A stretch of DNA of 64,000 bases from Muricoccus nepalensis (GTDB lineage Bacteria; Pseudomonadota; Alphaproteobacteria; Acetobacterales; Acetobacteraceae). A program made the position numbers and the translations under genes. This document shows, piece after piece, positions 26,324 to 35,613 of the stretch. The DNA lies in assembly GCF_006438825.1 (NCBI RefSeq), contig NZ_RCZP01000022.1:25183-89182 (forward strand). Direction: 5' to 3'. Numbering within the stretch: position 1 is the first letter of the stretch; every line of letters begins with the position of its first letter. Below the pieces are notes generated by a model. That model was not told where the DNA came from and searched no databases. It saw nothing but the letters and a program-made list of their open reading frames with translations.

Positions 26324-27517
26324 TTACCGCATGCAGACGCCCCGGACTGCGTCGACGACGCGGTCCAGGTTGCCGGGATTGAGGGCCGCGAGGCACAGCC
26401 TGCCGTCCTCGATCGCGTGGATCGCGTGCTCCTCGCGGAGCCGCCCGACCTGGCGGGCCGTCAAGCCGGAGTAGGAGAACAGCCCTTTCTGCTCCTTGAC
26501 GAAGGAGAAGTCGCGGGGGGCGTTACCGGCCGCCAGGCGCTCCGTGAAGCCCGAGCGCATATCCCGGATCCGGCCTCGCATCGCGCCGAGCTCGTCCTCC
26601 CAGTCCCTGTGCAGCACGGGATCCGACAGCACCTCCGAGACCAGGAGCGCTCCGTGGGTCGGGGGGCTGGAGTAGAGGGTGCGGACCAGGGCGCGACCGC
26701 GCTCCGCGAGGAGAGCTGCCTCGGCGCCGTCCCGCGCCACGACGCAGAGAGCCCCGACGCGCTCCCCGTACAGCGAGAAGGACTTCGAGAACGACAGGGC
26801 GACGAAGACGGGCGCGCAGGCCGCGACGGCGAGGCGCACGGGCAGCGAGTCGGCTGCGAGTCCGTCTCCGAAGCCCTGGTATGCCATGTCCACGAAGGGG
26901 ACCAGGCCGCGATGGGCGATCGCTACCACGATGCGTTCCCACTGCGAAGGCGTCGGATCCCAGCCCGTCGGGTTGTGGCAGCACGCGTGCAGCACGGCCA
27001 GCGATCCCCGCGGGAGGGCCTCGAGGTCGCGGATCATGCCCTCGACGTCCGGTCCGCCGGAGCCCTCTCCAGCGTAGGCGTACCGTCGCACCTCAAGGCC
27101 CACGGCGCGAAGGACGGCCTCGTGGTTGGGCCAGCTCGGATCGCTGACCGCGGCGACCGTCCGGGGCTCGAGCGAACGCACCATCTCGGCGCCGAGGCGG
27201 AAGGCCCCCGTTCCCCCGGGAGTCTGCAGCACGGCGGTCCGCGTTCCCGCATCTCCCGCCAGCGCGGGACCGAAGGCCAGGTCGAGGGCGCCTCGGAACA
27301 GGCCCGGGAGGCCTTCGACAAGTAGATAAGGCCAGGAACGCCCGCCGCCGATGCGCTCCTCGGCGCGGCGTACCGCTTCGAGCACGGGCACGTGCCCGGC
27401 CGCATCGTAGTAGATTCCGACCCCGAGGTTGATCTTCTCCTTCCTGGGATCGGCCGCGAAGGTGCGAGCGGCGCGCATCAGCGCGTCCGGGGGCATGGCA
27501 GTCAGACGCTCGAGCAT
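26324..27517 (-). CDS. Aromatic/aspartate-type aminotransferase (class I)
   Basis: A 397-residue PLP enzyme of the aspartate/tyrosine aminotransferase type, transferring an amino group between an amino acid and 2-oxoglutarate or similar. Visible marks: the start LERLTAMPPDALM, INLGVGIYYD, TPGGTGAFRLG, HACCHNPTG (Asn that holds PLP), DMAYQGFGDG, and SFSKSFSLYGERVGA with the PLP Lys at about residue 245. Length is normal. The start is the ATG at 27517; the frame runs far upstream on the same strand, but that part overlaps the MFS gene and is a shadow. The MFS gene ends 47 bases upstream on the same strand, so they probably form an operon. Confidence 0.85.
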   Translation of the reverse strand: MLERLTAMPPDALMRAARTFAADPRKEKINLGVGIYYDAAGHVPVLEAVRRAEERIGGGRSWPYLLVEGLPGLFRGALDLAFGPALAGDAGTRTAVLQTPGGTGAFRLGAEMVRSLEPRTVAAVSDPSWPNHEAVLRAVGLEVRRYAYAGEGSGGPDVEGMIRDLEALPRGSLAVLHACCHNPTGWDPTPSQWERIVVAIAHRGLVPFVDMAYQGFGDGLAADSLPVRLAVAACAPVFVALSFSKSFSLYGERVGALCVVARDGAEAALLAERGRALVRTLYSSPPTHGALLVSEVLSDPVLHRDWEDELGAMRGRIRDMRSGFTERLAAGNAPRDFSFVKEQKGLFSYSGLTARQVGRLREEHAIHAIEDGRLCLAALNPGNLDRVVDAVRGVCMR

Positions 27518-27564
27518 GCGGCTTCCGATGGTTTTCGAGGACGGGGAGCGGTCCGGGACACCGC

Positions 27565-28815
27565 TCAGGCGCGGCGGGCGGGGAGCCGGACCAGGACCGG
27601 CACGAGCAGGACGACCGGCGCGACGAGCAGCAGCCAGGCCACCCTGTATCCCGCCAGATCGACGACGGCCCCGAAGAGGAAGGGCGCGAGCGACATCGCG
27701 ACCATGCAGAGCGTCGTCGCGAAGCTGACGGTCGACGCTATCGCCGACTTCGGCGCGATCTCGGCGATTTGGAGGATGTAGAGCGGGAACCATCCGATCC
27801 CAAAGATCCCGAGGAGGGCGAGCACCGGGTACAGCGCCCAGGCTGGCGCTCCGGGAGGGAGGAACAGGTAGGCGACGGTCGCGATGGCGCAGGCGGCCAT
27901 GATCCATCCCAGGGCGCGAACGCGACGGCCGGGCCAGAGCCGGTCGCAAACCCACGGCAGCAGTACGCGACCCGGAATACCGACCACCTGGACGAACGCG
28001 AAAAGGCTGGCCGCCGCGACCAGGCCGACACCGAAGCTGTCTGACATGAAGGCGATGGCGCCTGCCGTGAAGGTGAACTGGAAGGCGGACATCGCGACGC
28101 CCGCGCCAACCACCGGCCAGAAGGCGGAATCTCGCCCCAGCGTCGCGACCAGCTCCCGTACCGGGATGCGGGGCGGCTTGCCGCCCTCGGCAAGATCGCC
28201 CTCGCGGTAGAACAGCCAGAAGAAGACGCCGCCAGCGATCCCGACGAGGCCTTGCGCGACGAGGGCGCCGCGCCAGCCACTCGAAGAGGCGATCCACGGC
28301 AGGAGCGCGGCGGCAATCGAGGTGCCGAGCGGAACCGCCGCTTGGCGGAAGCCGGTGGCGAGACCCCGGTGCCGCGGCGGAAACCAGCGAAGGATCGCGC
28401 GCGTCCCTCCGGGCTGCACGGACGCGTAGAACATCCCGAGCAGGACCAGCCAGGCGAGGAGCGAGGCATAGCTCCCGGCCAGCCGGGCCCCGGCGATCGC
28501 GGTCAGGCCCATGCCGATCATCGTGACGGTGACCACCGCGCGCTCGCCGTGGCGGTCAATGAGGCGGCCAAGGGAGAACATGGACAGGATCTGCCCGCCG
28601 TTCAGCGCCGTGACGGCCAGGGCAGCGGCGGACAGTGGCAGCTCCAATTCGGATCGCAGGAAGGGGACCAGTGTGTAGACGCCCTGGGAAACGATGGATC
28701 CCGCCGTCTGGGCCGTTACGGCGAGGCCGAGCACCGCCCACAGGCGGAACCCCGGGGCGGCTTTGGGACCCGGGGGGAACGCGACGTCGCCACTGGCGGG
28801 ACCGCTGGCAGACAT
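27565..28815 (-). CDS. MFS transporter
   Basis: About 416 residues with twelve hydrophobic segments. The loop after TM2 has GRLIDRHGERAVV, the MFS motif A pattern (G-x-L-x-D-R-x-G-x-R/K). Mid-protein there is a hydrophilic central loop, as in two-domain MFS carriers. The substrate is probably an organic acid or amino-acid-related compound handled by the downstream aminotransferase, but this is inferred from context. I chose the ATG at 28815; an in-frame ATG 27 bases upstream has no ribosome site. It is divergent from a LysR gene, 105 bases apart. Confidence 0.8.
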   Translation of the reverse strand: MSASGPASGDVAFPPGPKAAPGFRLWAVLGLAVTAQTAGSIVSQGVYTLVPFLRSELELPLSAAALAVTALNGGQILSMFSLGRLIDRHGERAVVTVTMIGMGLTAIAGARLAGSYASLLAWLVLLGMFYASVQPGGTRAILRWFPPRHRGLATGFRQAAVPLGTSIAAALLPWIASSSGWRGALVAQGLVGIAGGVFFWLFYREGDLAEGGKPPRIPVRELVATLGRDSAFWPVVGAGVAMSAFQFTFTAGAIAFMSDSFGVGLVAAASLFAFVQVVGIPGRVLLPWVCDRLWPGRRVRALGWIMAACAIATVAYLFLPPGAPAWALYPVLALLGIFGIGWFPLYILQIAEIAPKSAIASTVSFATTLCMVAMSLAPFLFGAVVDLAGYRVAWLLLVAPVVLLVPVLVRLPARRA

Positions 28816-28897
28816 GGCTGTAAGGGCTCCTTCTGTTCTCATCGGAAACTGGCCCCATCGCCGTCGCCACGGTACCCATTCGAAATCGCTTTCAGTG

Positions 28898-28912
28898 ATT
28901 ACATGGTGTAAT
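28898..28912. promoter_or_regulatory. LysR-type operator palindrome ATTACATGGTGTAAT
   Basis: A perfect 6-3-6 inverted repeat with the T-N11-A form of LysR boxes, in the divergent gap between the MFS gene and the LysR gene, 9 bases before the LysR start. It probably serves both autoregulation and control of the MFS/aminotransferase operon. Confidence 0.55.
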
Positions 28913-28920
28913 GGCAGGTC

Positions 28921-29805
28921 ATGCCCCAGTTGAACCCAGAGGCCGTCCAGGCCTTCGTGCTCGTGGCGGACCTGAACAGCTTCACGCGTGCCGCACGTGC
29001 TCTGAACACGACCCAGTCGGCGATCAGCCTAAAAATCAGCCGCCTGGAGAAGGTGCTCGACCGGCGCCTCCTTGAGCGGACCCCGCGCCTCGTCCGGCTC
29101 ACCCCGGACGGACAGGCGTTCCTCGTCCGCGCCCGCCCGCTCTCGGAAACCTACCGCCGTGCGACGGAGGCGTTCGAAGAGAGATCGTCGCGCGTCTCGC
29201 TCGGGCTGAGCCATCACCTCGTCTGCGACGGACTCTCCGATCTCCTGCGACGCTTCGGGGGGAAGTCGCGCGACCTCGTCCTGGACCTGCGGGTCGCGAG
29301 CACCCGGACCCTGCTGGACAGCTACGACGCGGGCGAGCTGGATGCCGTCGTGCTCCTCCGGCACGACGAGAGCCGTCGCGGCGGCCAGATCGTGCTCACG
29401 GAGACCTTCCACTGGATGGCGTCCCCCGACCTGTCGCTGAGCCGCGGCGCGCCCCTGCCGATGATCCTCCAACGCGAGCCCTGCAAGCTCCGCGCGATGT
29501 CCGTGTCGGCCCTCGAAGGCACGGGTATCGACTGGCGAGAGGCCTTTCTGGGGTCCGGCGTGTCTTCTACCGCGGCGGCGGCGCTCGCGGGCATCGGGAT
29601 CGCGGCCGTCGCGAGCCGCATCGCCCCGGAAGGACTGGTGGACGTCGGTGCACGGCTCGGCCTCCCGAAGCTGCCTCAAATTCCCGTCGTGTTGCACTCC
29701 AGCCTGTCGAGTCCAGGTTCGCAGACGCTCCTGACTAGGATCGTCACAGCCTTCCGAGCCGATGTTAGGACTGTGAAGCGGTCGCTTCCCACAAAGGCAG
29801 CGTAG
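28921..29805 (+). CDS. LysR-family transcriptional regulator
   Basis: A 294-residue protein with a LysR N-terminal HTH (AVQAFVLVADLNSFTRAARALNTTQSAISLKISRLEKVL, about residues 8-47, as a region) and a two-lobed substrate-binding C-terminal domain (LGLSHHLVCDGL, ELDAVVLLRHD, GIGIAAVASRI). It should sense a small effector and control the divergent MFS/aminotransferase operon through the palindrome just upstream of its own start. Length and architecture are normal. Confidence 0.85.
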   Translation: MPQLNPEAVQAFVLVADLNSFTRAARALNTTQSAISLKISRLEKVLDRRLLERTPRLVRLTPDGQAFLVRARPLSETYRRATEAFEERSSRVSLGLSHHLVCDGLSDLLRRFGGKSRDLVLDLRVASTRTLLDSYDAGELDAVVLLRHDESRRGGQIVLTETFHWMASPDLSLSRGAPLPMILQREPCKLRAMSVSALEGTGIDWREAFLGSGVSSTAAAALAGIGIAAVASRIAPEGLVDVGARLGLPKLPQIPVVLHSSLSSPGSQTLLTRIVTAFRADVRTVKRSLPTKAA

Positions 29806-29855
29806 CTTGGCGAATTTGCTCTTTTCGGTAACGTCGAGTCCGGAGAAGACGCCCG

Positions 29856-30032
29856 ATGAGCGGCTTGATTGACCAGCGGGGAACGACACCGCTGGAGCAG
29901 GGAACCCGGTGCGGGCGCTCCGTCACCATACGCGATGCTAACGGCGTTCTACACGCTGTCGCGGCCCCATCTACTGCGGCGGATTGCGAGACGGAAGATG
30001 GCGCCCTCCTCTTGCTGCAGGAGGTCAAGTGA
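29856..30032 (+). CDS. Small hypothetical protein, 58 residues
   Basis: An ATG at 29856 with a GGAG site 9-10 bases upstream begins MSGLIDQRGTTPLEQG and runs to a TGA at 30030. The content is plausible as a small soluble protein but has no recognised motif. The other frames in the surrounding 500 bases are no better. Low confidence. Confidence 0.3.
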   Translation: MSGLIDQRGTTPLEQGTRCGRSVTIRDANGVLHAVAAPSTAADCETEDGALLLLQEVK

Positions 30033-30328
30033 TCCAGGTGGAACACTCGCTTCGGACGGTGTTCGCCTGGTTAGAGGTTGGAGTACGCTGAGCCCGTATG
30101 GATCACGCACGTCCCGAGGAGGCGGCGACCTGGCGAAACAGGAAGCCTTCTCCTTGGGAGCGGATTTCCGCCATCGGGTCACAGCCAGCCGTGCCGTGGG
30201 AATAGCGCAAGATGCTCGAAAGTATATCGCAGGACCATGGCTGGGACGTAAGAGGTAGTCGCCCTGGCCACGAGCTGGTGTACGCCAAGGACCAGCCTCA
30301 GTCGGCGTGCCGGGTGACAGCCCGTTGA

Positions 30329-30892
30329 TCAGGCATTCCGCACCTGAGGTGCCGAGGACGCGCCCTCCCCAAGGCGGCGCTGCAGCAGGACGACGTCGAG
30401 CCAACGCCCGTGCTTGCAACCCACCGCCTCCAGCGTGCCGATGCGACGGAAGCCCTGCCGCTCGTGGAGGCGGATCGAAGGGGTATTGGCTCTGTCGCCG
30501 ACCACCGCGATCATCTGCCGAAAGCCTTGCGCCTCGCAGGCCTCGATTAGGGCAGTGAGCAGGTGGGAGCCCAAACCGCGCCCCGTGGCGTCGGGACGCA
30601 GGTAGATCGAGTCCTCCACCGTGTTGCAGTAGGCAGCGCGCGGGCGGTAAGCGCCAGCGTAGGCGTAACCCAGCACCTCACTATTGTCCTCCGCGACGAC
30701 GTAGGGGAAGCCACCCTCCCGGAGGGTGGCCCGGCGGCGCGCCATCTCCACAACGTCGGGCACTTTGGTTTCAAAGGAAGCAGAGCCTTGACGGACGTGA
30801 TGGGCGTAGATCGCTGTGATGGCTGTCATGTCTGCCTCGGAGGCAGGTCGGATGCCGGTAAGGGTAAAATCAAGGGGCAGCGTCGCGCTCAT
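30329..30892 (-). CDS. GNAT acetyltransferase of the phosphinothricin/methionine sulfoximine type
   Basis: A 187-residue N-acetyltransferase. IRPASEADMTAITAIYAHHV, GSASFETKVP and DSIYLRPDATGRGLGSHLLTALI (the acetyl-CoA loop, R/QxxGxG/A as GRGLGS) are the marks of the Pat/MddA group; GFRQMIAVVGDRANTPSIRLHERQGF is the following strand-helix. Enzymes of this group acetylate phosphinothricin, methionine sulfoximine or related amino-acid analogues. The ATG at 30892 begins the domain; an upstream in-frame reading adds 33 residues without homology. It is divergent from a LysR gene, 116 bases apart, which probably regulates it. Confidence 0.8.
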   Translation of the reverse strand: MSATLPLDFTLTGIRPASEADMTAITAIYAHHVRQGSASFETKVPDVVEMARRRATLREGGFPYVVAEDNSEVLGYAYAGAYRPRAAYCNTVEDSIYLRPDATGRGLGSHLLTALIEACEAQGFRQMIAVVGDRANTPSIRLHERQGFRRIGTLEAVGCKHGRWLDVVLLQRRLGEGASSAPQVRNA

Positions 30893-30975
30893 TGAGATCC
30901 GCTCTGGAGGAGCCGGAACCAGCTCCGGCGGTTTGAGAATGCTGGTTCCTGGCTCTCCCAGAGCAAAGAAAGTTT

Positions 30976-30996
30976 TTCGGATGCGGCGCATTCGAA
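30976..30996. promoter_or_regulatory. Palindromic operator candidate between acetyltransferase and LysR genes
   Basis: Arms at 30976-30985 and 30987-30996 match at 9 of 10 positions around a central G. The site lies 12 bases before the LysR start and within the divergent promoter region, a normal place for a LysR regulatory site. Confidence 0.5.
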
Positions 30997-31008
30997 TAAT
31001 TTGCGCTT

Positions 31009-31887
31009 ATGGACACGCCGACGCTTCGCCAACTCAGAACCTTCCTGGCTGCCGTGGAGCGGGGCAGCATCACCGAAGCGGCACGGTCACAGAACCTGAC
31101 CCAGCCCGCAGCCAGCCAGCAGCTCCGGGAGCTAGAGCGCATTCTCGGCGTGCGCCTGCTGGACCGGGCGGAGGGGCGGGTCATGGCAACCGCGGCAGGA
31201 AACGCCATCCTTGCTCCCGCCCGACGGGCACAAGCGGCGGTTGAGGAACTCGTTAGCGCGGCGGCGACATTCCGCTCGGGTGAGACCGGCAGGGTACGGC
31301 TCGGCACCGGCGCTACCGCCTGCATTCACCTGCTACCGCCAGTGTTGACTGCCGCCAAGGCGCGGATGCCGGGCCTGGAAATTTTGGTCGCAATCGGCAA
31401 CACGCCGGACGTCCTGCGCCGGGTTGAGGAGGGCCATCTGGATGCGGGCTTCGTGACCATGCCACGCACCCTGAGCCGCGCCTTGACCACAGCGACCCGA
31501 CAGCGCGACGGCTTGGCGGCGCTGGTGCCAGCAGGCAGTCCTGGCGAGGGCGCCCTTACACCCGCGCAGCTCGCTGCGATGCCACTAATTCTCTACGAGA
31601 GTGGCGGTGACACGCGTGGGGTGGTCGATGCCTGGTTCCGCAAGGCCGGGTTGGCACCACGGCCGATCATGGAGCTCGGCAGCGTCGAGGCGATCAAGGT
31701 GCTGGTAGGCAGCGGGCTCGGTGCGTCAGTGTTACCCTGCTTGGCCCTGGGTAGCAGTACGCCCGGTACAGAGCGACGACCATTGCGGCCCGAGACGTCT
31801 CGCGAGCTCGGCCTCGTTCTGCGAAAGGAAAAGGTACGCGACAGAGGGCTGCGGGTTCTGACGGAAGCTTTGGAAGCTGTCGCCTAA
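31009..31887 (+). CDS. LysR-family transcriptional regulator
   Basis: A 292-residue LysR protein: an HTH at residues 4-62 (TLRQLRTFLAAVERGSITEA, ARSQNLTQPAASQQLRELE) and an effector-binding domain (GRVRLGTGATACIHLLPPVL, GHLDAGFVTMP, LVGSGLGASVLP). It is divergent from the Pat-type acetyltransferase, which it probably controls. The downstream molybdopterin enzyme could also be in its regulon because it follows on the same strand, but the 230-base gap makes this uncertain. Confidence 0.85.
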   Translation: MDTPTLRQLRTFLAAVERGSITEAARSQNLTQPAASQQLRELERILGVRLLDRAEGRVMATAAGNAILAPARRAQAAVEELVSAAATFRSGETGRVRLGTGATACIHLLPPVLTAAKARMPGLEILVAIGNTPDVLRRVEEGHLDAGFVTMPRTLSRALTTATRQRDGLAALVPAGSPGEGALTPAQLAAMPLILYESGGDTRGVVDAWFRKAGLAPRPIMELGSVEAIKVLVGSGLGASVLPCLALGSSTPGTERRPLRPETSRELGLVLRKEKVRDRGLRVLTEALEAVA

Positions 31888-32117
31888 CCAATATACTGGG
31901 ACGCCGAAAGGGAATGCCGGATTGGGATTGGCTACCGACAGGAAGGCACCCTTCGATTATCTTGGACGGCCACGCAGAATACTCCTCTACCACCGCACAC
32001 TGGTCCGATGACACCTCCGTCGGCCGCAAGGCTATACATGCGCGGTGGGCGTCATGGCTGGGCGGTGGCGTCGCCCGTCTACTACGTTCGCTGTACTGGA
32101 ATTTGGAAGGCCGGGTG

Positions 32118-34097
32118 ATGACGTCTCGGACCGTTAGGGGCTGCTGTCCCTTGGATTGTCAGGACAGCTGCGCCTGGCTCGCCCACGTCGAGGATGATCG
32201 TGTCGTGCGGGTGGTTGGTGCGCCCGACCACCCCATCACGCGCGGTGTTCTTTGCGCCAAGGTCCGAGATTACGAGACACGACTGGATGCACCCGACCGC
32301 TTGCTCCATCCCTTGCTACGTACGGGCACCAAAGGCAGGGGGCTGTTCCAGCGTATCACCTGGGATGAAGCGGTGTCGCACATTGCAGAGCGGTATGGCG
32401 CAATCATCGCTCATCACGGTGCGGAGGCACTGCTGCCGGTGAACTTCGCTGGATCACTCGGTGTCGTTCAGCGGCGCGCCCTCATGAGGCTTTTCCACGC
32501 GCTTGGGGCATCACGCTTCCATGGCAGCGTCTGTGGGCAGTCCGGCAACGCGCTCGCTGCGGAAGGCCACGCCCTCGGCTTTGACCCCGAGGAGGTGGCC
32601 GACAGCCGCCTTGTTTTGCTCTGGGGAACCAACTTGCTCACCACCGCCCCGCATGGCTGGCACTTTATCAAAGCAGCTCGCGAGCGGCATGGCGCCCGCG
32701 TGATCTGCATCGACCCACGTCGCACCCGCACCGCCGCGGCATCGGATGAACACGTCTCCATTCGGCCAGGATCCGATGCAGTGCTGGCGGCTGGCCTCGC
32801 CCATGTAGCCCTACAGGAGGGGTTGGCAGACCTCGGCTGTGCCGGGGCAGCCGCGAGCGATTTCGATGCCTTCTGTGAACAGATCGCGCCCTGGACACCG
32901 GAGCGCGTCGCCCAGCTATGCGGGATTGGGCCGGACACGGTGGTCCGTCTTGCTCGCGAACTCGCAGGGGCGCGACCCGCTGTCATCCGGGTGGGCATTG
33001 CTCCTCAGCAGACGCAGCATGGAGAAGCCCTCGTGCGGCTACTGTCGGCACTCTCCATTCTGGGCGGACACCCAACCCGGCGTGGGGGAGGGCTGCTGAT
33101 TGAAGCGAGCCCGGACTTCCACGATGCCCGTGTAGCCCGCCCTGACCTGCTGCCAAGTCCCACTCGCAGCTTCGACATGGCCCGGCTCGGGGAAACCCTG
33201 ACCAACGGTGCGCTCTCGCCGCCCATCAAAGGTCTGATGATCTGGGGCACGAACCCCGTCGTCACGCAGCCTGACACCGCGCGCGTACGTCAGGGCCTCA
33301 GTCGAGAGGATCTGTTCACGGTTGTCATCGAGCACGTTCCCACAGACACGGTGGCATTCGCCGATATTGTTCTGCCGTCCACCATGCAGCTCGAGCACTT
33401 CGATGTGCAGGGGGCCTGGGGTCACCACTACATTTCGGTCAACCACCCCGCTGTCGCGCCTCAAGGTGAAGCGAAATCACACGGAGAGATCCTGCGCCTT
33501 CTTGCTCGGGGAATGGGATTGACGGAGCCCGCCCTGCAGGAGAGCGATGAAGAGATTGCTGAGGCGGCCCTGCCAGTGGGATTAGAACTCGGAGCGCTGA
33601 AGGAGAGGGGATGGATCAAGTGCTCCCCCGTTCGCTCCACGCCTGCTTCTAAGGTGAAGCTGTGCGTGGGCGACGGTGTGCTGCTCCCAGCTTCGACGCC
33701 TTCGCCTGGGCACCTCCAGCTCCTAACGCCGAAGGGACATTTCTTCCTGAACACGACTTTCGCAGACATGCCGCGACACCGACACTCGGCCGTACGCCCC
33801 ACGCTGCAAATGAGCCGTGGGGATGCGGAGGTGCGAGGCCTTACCGACGGGGGCTTGGTCGAGGTGCGCAACACCGGAGGAGCTATCTTTGTCCACCTCG
33901 CCGTGGTGGACGGAATGCACCCCGGAGTGGTCGCATTACCAGGCAAATGGTGGAATATGTCCACGGCTCGCCTTGGAAGCGCTGTCAACGACCTGACCCT
34001 TCCCGCTTGGTCTCCTGCTGGGCAGCCAGCCTACAATGAGATCTTCGTGGAAGTTGTGTCTCCTCCCCCCATTTCCTCCTCCATTTCGTTAGAATAA
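32118..34097 (+). CDS. Molybdopterin oxidoreductase (formate-dehydrogenase/nitrate-reductase type)
   Basis: A 659-residue molybdenum or tungsten bis-MGD enzyme of the DMSO-reductase superfamily. The N-terminus binds a [4Fe-4S] cluster: CCPLDCQDSC, followed about 30 residues later by the fourth ligand in GVLCAKVRDYE. Next come LLWGTNL, WGTNPVVTQPD and EHVPTDTVAFADIVLP (MGD-binding loops), and a C-terminal molydopterin-binding domain with GDAEVRGLTDGGLVEVRN. FHGSVCGQSGNA offers a Cys that could ligate the metal. I chose the ATG at 32118 (GGAAGG site upstream) over an open extension to 31914. No FeS or membrane subunit is adjacent, so it may work alone or with remote partners. Substrate unknown. 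Confidence 0.8.
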   Translation: MTSRTVRGCCPLDCQDSCAWLAHVEDDRVVRVVGAPDHPITRGVLCAKVRDYETRLDAPDRLLHPLLRTGTKGRGLFQRITWDEAVSHIAERYGAIIAHHGAEALLPVNFAGSLGVVQRRALMRLFHALGASRFHGSVCGQSGNALAAEGHALGFDPEEVADSRLVLLWGTNLLTTAPHGWHFIKAARERHGARVICIDPRRTRTAAASDEHVSIRPGSDAVLAAGLAHVALQEGLADLGCAGAAASDFDAFCEQIAPWTPERVAQLCGIGPDTVVRLARELAGARPAVIRVGIAPQQTQHGEALVRLLSALSILGGHPTRRGGGLLIEASPDFHDARVARPDLLPSPTRSFDMARLGETLTNGALSPPIKGLMIWGTNPVVTQPDTARVRQGLSREDLFTVVIEHVPTDTVAFADIVLPSTMQLEHFDVQGAWGHHYISVNHPAVAPQGEAKSHGEILRLLARGMGLTEPALQESDEEIAEAALPVGLELGALKERGWIKCSPVRSTPASKVKLCVGDGVLLPASTPSPGHLQLLTPKGHFFLNTTFADMPRHRHSAVRPTLQMSRGDAEVRGLTDGGLVEVRNTGGAIFVHLAVVDGMHPGVVALPGKWWNMSTARLGSAVNDLTLPAWSPAGQPAYNEIFVEVVSPPPISSSISLE

Positions 34098-34334
34098 CAC
34101 ACTGAATAATCCGAGTTCCTGCAGAGCTAATTTCCTAGTTAGCACCAGACCAGAGCGCGATGGTGCCGCAAGAGTCTTTGTGTGGCGCCCGCGCAAAGAC
34201 CCGACGCTACCACCAAGGGGAAGAGATTACCCGGGAGGTAGAGCCGCGTCGTGCGATCTCCATTGAGGGCGTTGCCCGGGCGGGAGCGGGCTTGGTCCCA
34301 TACCGGATTTTATGCCGCCCTGATGGGGCGATCG

Positions 34335-35345
34335 TCAGGTTTTCACAGAGATGATGGATACTATTGCCATATCCTGCGTCGGAGCCATTCCGCTCGTGCC
34401 TAGCGTCAGCCCCATGGGCACACGTCTCGTCTCGGTCGGCGTCCATGGCGTGTACTCGATGGCACGGAAGTCGAGGGTAGTGGGTTCAGCTTGCTCGCGG
34501 TGCGCGCGGATGATGTCCTGCTTCATCGTCTCGGTGGCTGGCGCCTCGCCGCGGTCAACAACCTGAAGCACGCCACCTGGCCGGAGGACCTTATCGGCCA
34601 GCTCGTACACCGCGTTCTGGACGAAGAGGCGATGAGATCCATCGGTCTTAATCCCTGCCGAGGTGACGACGACGTTGTACTGCCGATACATGTGGACCCC
34701 AGTCAGCCAAACGGTGACAGCGTCGAATGGGCCGTCCGCACGCAGTGCCTTCTCGAGGTAGAGATCAGAGCAGACATCGGCTTGCAGAAGGGCCACCGGC
34801 TCCGGTAACGCTCCTTCGATCGGCACGGCGGCTGAACGGAATCCGTCCGCGTATGGCAGGGTCGTCACACGGCGCATGGGCGACGGGCAGTCCACCCCGG
34901 CCGTCTGGAGCGTGTTCTGTGCTGTCGTGAGGCAGTCCGGGTTCTCGTCGATACCCACAATCCGGAGTCCGGGCCCGAGTTCCTCAAGCATGGACAGAAT
35001 GCCGTGACCACTGCCAAACCCGACGTCAAGGACGCGTCTTATGCCGTGCGATCCCAGTTGCCGGGCCATCCAGCGGTAGTCGCCACGACCATGCTGCAGT
35101 TCAGCGGTGACACGCCAGTTGGTGGCATAGACTCGCTGGGCTTCCGCATACTTCCGTTCGACAGGAGCATTGTCGATCGGGCGATGACAATGCTTGTACT
35201 TGCGGCCGCTCTGGCACCAGCAGGGCTCGTTCGGTCCAGGCAGTCTCTGCGAGGGCTGCAATGGGGGCGCTCCATTCTCTGGGGGCAGGATAGACTTGCA
35301 CCGTTCCGTCCATCCGAGGCAAATTATGTCAAGATGTATGTCCAA
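34335..35345 (-). CDS. SAM-dependent methyltransferase with N-terminal SEC-C zinc motif
   Basis: Up to 336 residues. A SEC-C motif (PNEPCWCQSGRKYKHCH, about residues 38-54; three Cys and one His bind zinc) is followed by a Rossmann methyltransferase domain: RVLDVGFGSGHG is motif I, IVGIDENPDC motif II, DAVTVWLTG motif IV, and LRPGGVLQVVDRG motif V/VI. SEC-C domains often bind RNA or proteins. The substrate is not predictable. The N-terminal 30 residues are uncertain; the real start may be nearer the SEC-C motif. It is not in an obvious operon. Confidence 0.75.
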   Translation of the reverse strand: MDIHLDIICLGWTERCKSILPPENGAPPLQPSQRLPGPNEPCWCQSGRKYKHCHRPIDNAPVERKYAEAQRVYATNWRVTAELQHGRGDYRWMARQLGSHGIRRVLDVGFGSGHGILSMLEELGPGLRIVGIDENPDCLTTAQNTLQTAGVDCPSPMRRVTTLPYADGFRSAAVPIEGALPEPVALLQADVCSDLYLEKALRADGPFDAVTVWLTGVHMYRQYNVVVTSAGIKTDGSHRLFVQNAVYELADKVLRPGGVLQVVDRGEAPATETMKQDIIRAHREQAEPTTLDFRAIEYTPWTPTETRRVPMGLTLGTSGMAPTQDMAIVSIISVKT

Positions 35346-35613
35346 CTGTTAGAGGCAGTGCCTGCCTATCCTTTGGCGTGAGCAAGCTAGTGACACAATG
35401 TGCAGACCACGACGACATCCGTCAGCGAATCGGTGGCACGTGTCCCCGTCGCCACCCCAACAAGGTCATGCACTTTGAATACGCGTCCTACGAAATCGGG
35501 CGGCATTCTGGGATGATCAAGCCAGTCATTCCCGCAGACACCGCAGACGAGACGGCTGTTCCGGCGGAGGTTCGCAGTGACCTTCCCCCGCTGCAGTGGA
35601 CACGGGTTACGGC

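Noticed and set aside
27518..28297. N-terminal extension of the aminotransferase frame by about 260 codons
   Set aside because: The added part is Arg/Pro-rich, overlaps the MFS gene on the same strand, and the family N-terminus starts at 27517.
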